Source: JBDNFP01 sp041689775 (GTDB lineage: Bacteria > Bacteroidota > Bacteroidia > Cytophagales > Spirosomataceae). Taken from it: 17,012 nucleotides of DNA. The translations under genes were made by a program, and so were the position numbers. The stretch spans positions 1-17,012 of the forward strand of contig JBDNFP010000352.1 of assembly GCA_041689775.1 (NCBI GenBank), read 5' to 3'. The notes beneath the pieces are model-generated. The model worked only from the letters and a program-made list of their open reading frames with translations. It made no database searches and was not told the DNA's origin. This document shows, in pieces, positions 16,574 through 17,012 of the stretch (position 1 is its first letter; each line of letters starts with the position of its first letter).

Positions 16574-17012
16574 GGTGATTGCATGAAATAGTTAGTGAGC
16601 GATCTTTGTGGGATGGACGTATCCTAAATACTTTTCGAGATCGATGATCCCCGGCAAGAGGGCAAATGCTTTCACTTGTTGAGTGACATCTTAATGATTG
16701 TCTTGTGTGGCTATCTGTCAGATTATGAGGGATTTGAAGAGGTGTATGATTACGCATGTGATAAAGAGGAAGTACTGCGGGAGTTTTTGGAACTTCCCTG
16801 TGGCATTCCTTCTCATGACACGTTAAATCGCGTCTTTCGCCGCCTTGCCCCCACTCAATTAGAAACCTTGTTGACTCATTGGGGTAAGGATATAGTGGGT
16901 TTTTTAGCTCAAAGGCAACTCGTTATGGACGGCAAGTAACTCCGGGGAACGGTGTGGCCGCAGGCAAGCCACGGTTCAGATCGTCAGTGTCTGGGCAGAA
17001 GAAGAGCGACTG
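16571..17012 (+). mobile_element. left part of an ISAs1-family insertion sequence, runs off the window
   Basis: The sequence from about 16571 starts TAGGGTGATTGCATG, similar to the YAGGG-type tips of ISAs1-family elements, and is followed about 40 bases later by a transposase reading frame on the plus strand. Its right end, right terminal repeat and target duplication lie beyond the window, so the left boundary is an estimate based on where the regulator homology stops. Confidence 0.55.
16613..17012 (+). pseudogene. ISAs1-family transposase, degenerate and partial
   Basis: The open part codes for IDDPRQEGKCFHLLSDILMI near 16640-16699, then VLCGYLSDYEGF, a GIPSHDTLNRVFRRL segment near 16802-16846 and VMDGK at 16922-16936: the N-terminal associated domain and first catalytic Asp (DGK) of ISAs1 transposases. 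At least three lesions are visible. A TAA at 16625 follows the likely ATG at 16613 and looks like paired one-base indels around it. A TAA at 16937-16939 replaces the Gln expected in DGKQLRGTV. After ACGGTG the frame shifts by one base before TVQIVSVWAEEERL resumes at 16971. The element is therefore probably immobile unless helped in trans. The C-terminal catalytic residues are outside the window. Confidence 0.75.

Noticed and set aside
1..17012. CRISPR arrays, tRNA genes, toxin-antitoxin or phage-defence genes
   Set aside because: No regularly spaced repeats, cloverleaf-like sequences or recognisable defence proteins were seen. The hairpins found are single structures with no spacer series.

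Overview
The window looks like a chromosome segment of a Bacteroidota bacterium, most likely order Cytophagales (relatives of Runella, Dyadobacter or Spirosoma). This is inferred from protein style: a long Bacteroidota-type MraY, a FtsL-like small protein between rsmH and ftsI, a PASTA-tailed division transpeptidase, a sugar dehydrogenase/PKD/cytochrome c/CBM6-like fusion, and possible TTTG/TAnnTTTG promoter elements. No rRNA, tRNA or CRISPR array was seen. No gap between genes exceeds 300 bases.

Layout. (1) 166-2847 (-): a secreted PQQ-type dehydrogenase with a fused cytochrome c. (2) 3049-5238 (-): a compact ergothioneine pair, egtB then egtD. (3) 5366-11783 (-): a division and cell-wall (dcw) block read in the order rsmH, ftsL-like, ftsI, murE, mraY, closed by a strong hairpin/T-run terminator just after mraY. 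The block has no mraZ at its head and no murD-ftsW-murG-murC at its tail, so it is a partial dcw cluster. A perfect 13-bp inverted repeat lies just ahead of ftsI, and a 10-bp hairpin directly follows the murE stop. (4) 11922-14480 (+): a divergent TlpA-like thioredoxin lipoprotein with an internally duplicated beta-rich region, then an MFS transporter. (5) 14565-16292 (-): an M3-family oligoendopeptidase, separated from the MFS gene by a long bidirectional terminator. (6) 16383-17012 (+): a decayed edge. The N-terminus of a membrane-anchored AraC-type regulator is frameshifted in a T7 run and cut off by a degenerate ISAs1-type insertion sequence that runs off the window.

How the genes work together. 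The dcw block supplies lipid I synthesis (MurE, MraY), septal crosslinking (FtsI with the FtsL-like partner) and 16S rRNA methylation (RsmH). The MurE signature indicates meso-diaminopimelate peptidoglycan. EgtB and EgtD catalyse the histidine methylation and the C-S bond steps of ergothioneine synthesis; the absence of egtA, egtC and egtE here leaves open which thiol donor is used. Nothing in the window is clearly a wholly new system. The less ordinary parts are the hairpins inside the dcw operon, the truncated dcw layout, the two-gene ergothioneine unit, the duplicated domain of the TlpA-like lipoprotein and the broken regulator/IS junction.
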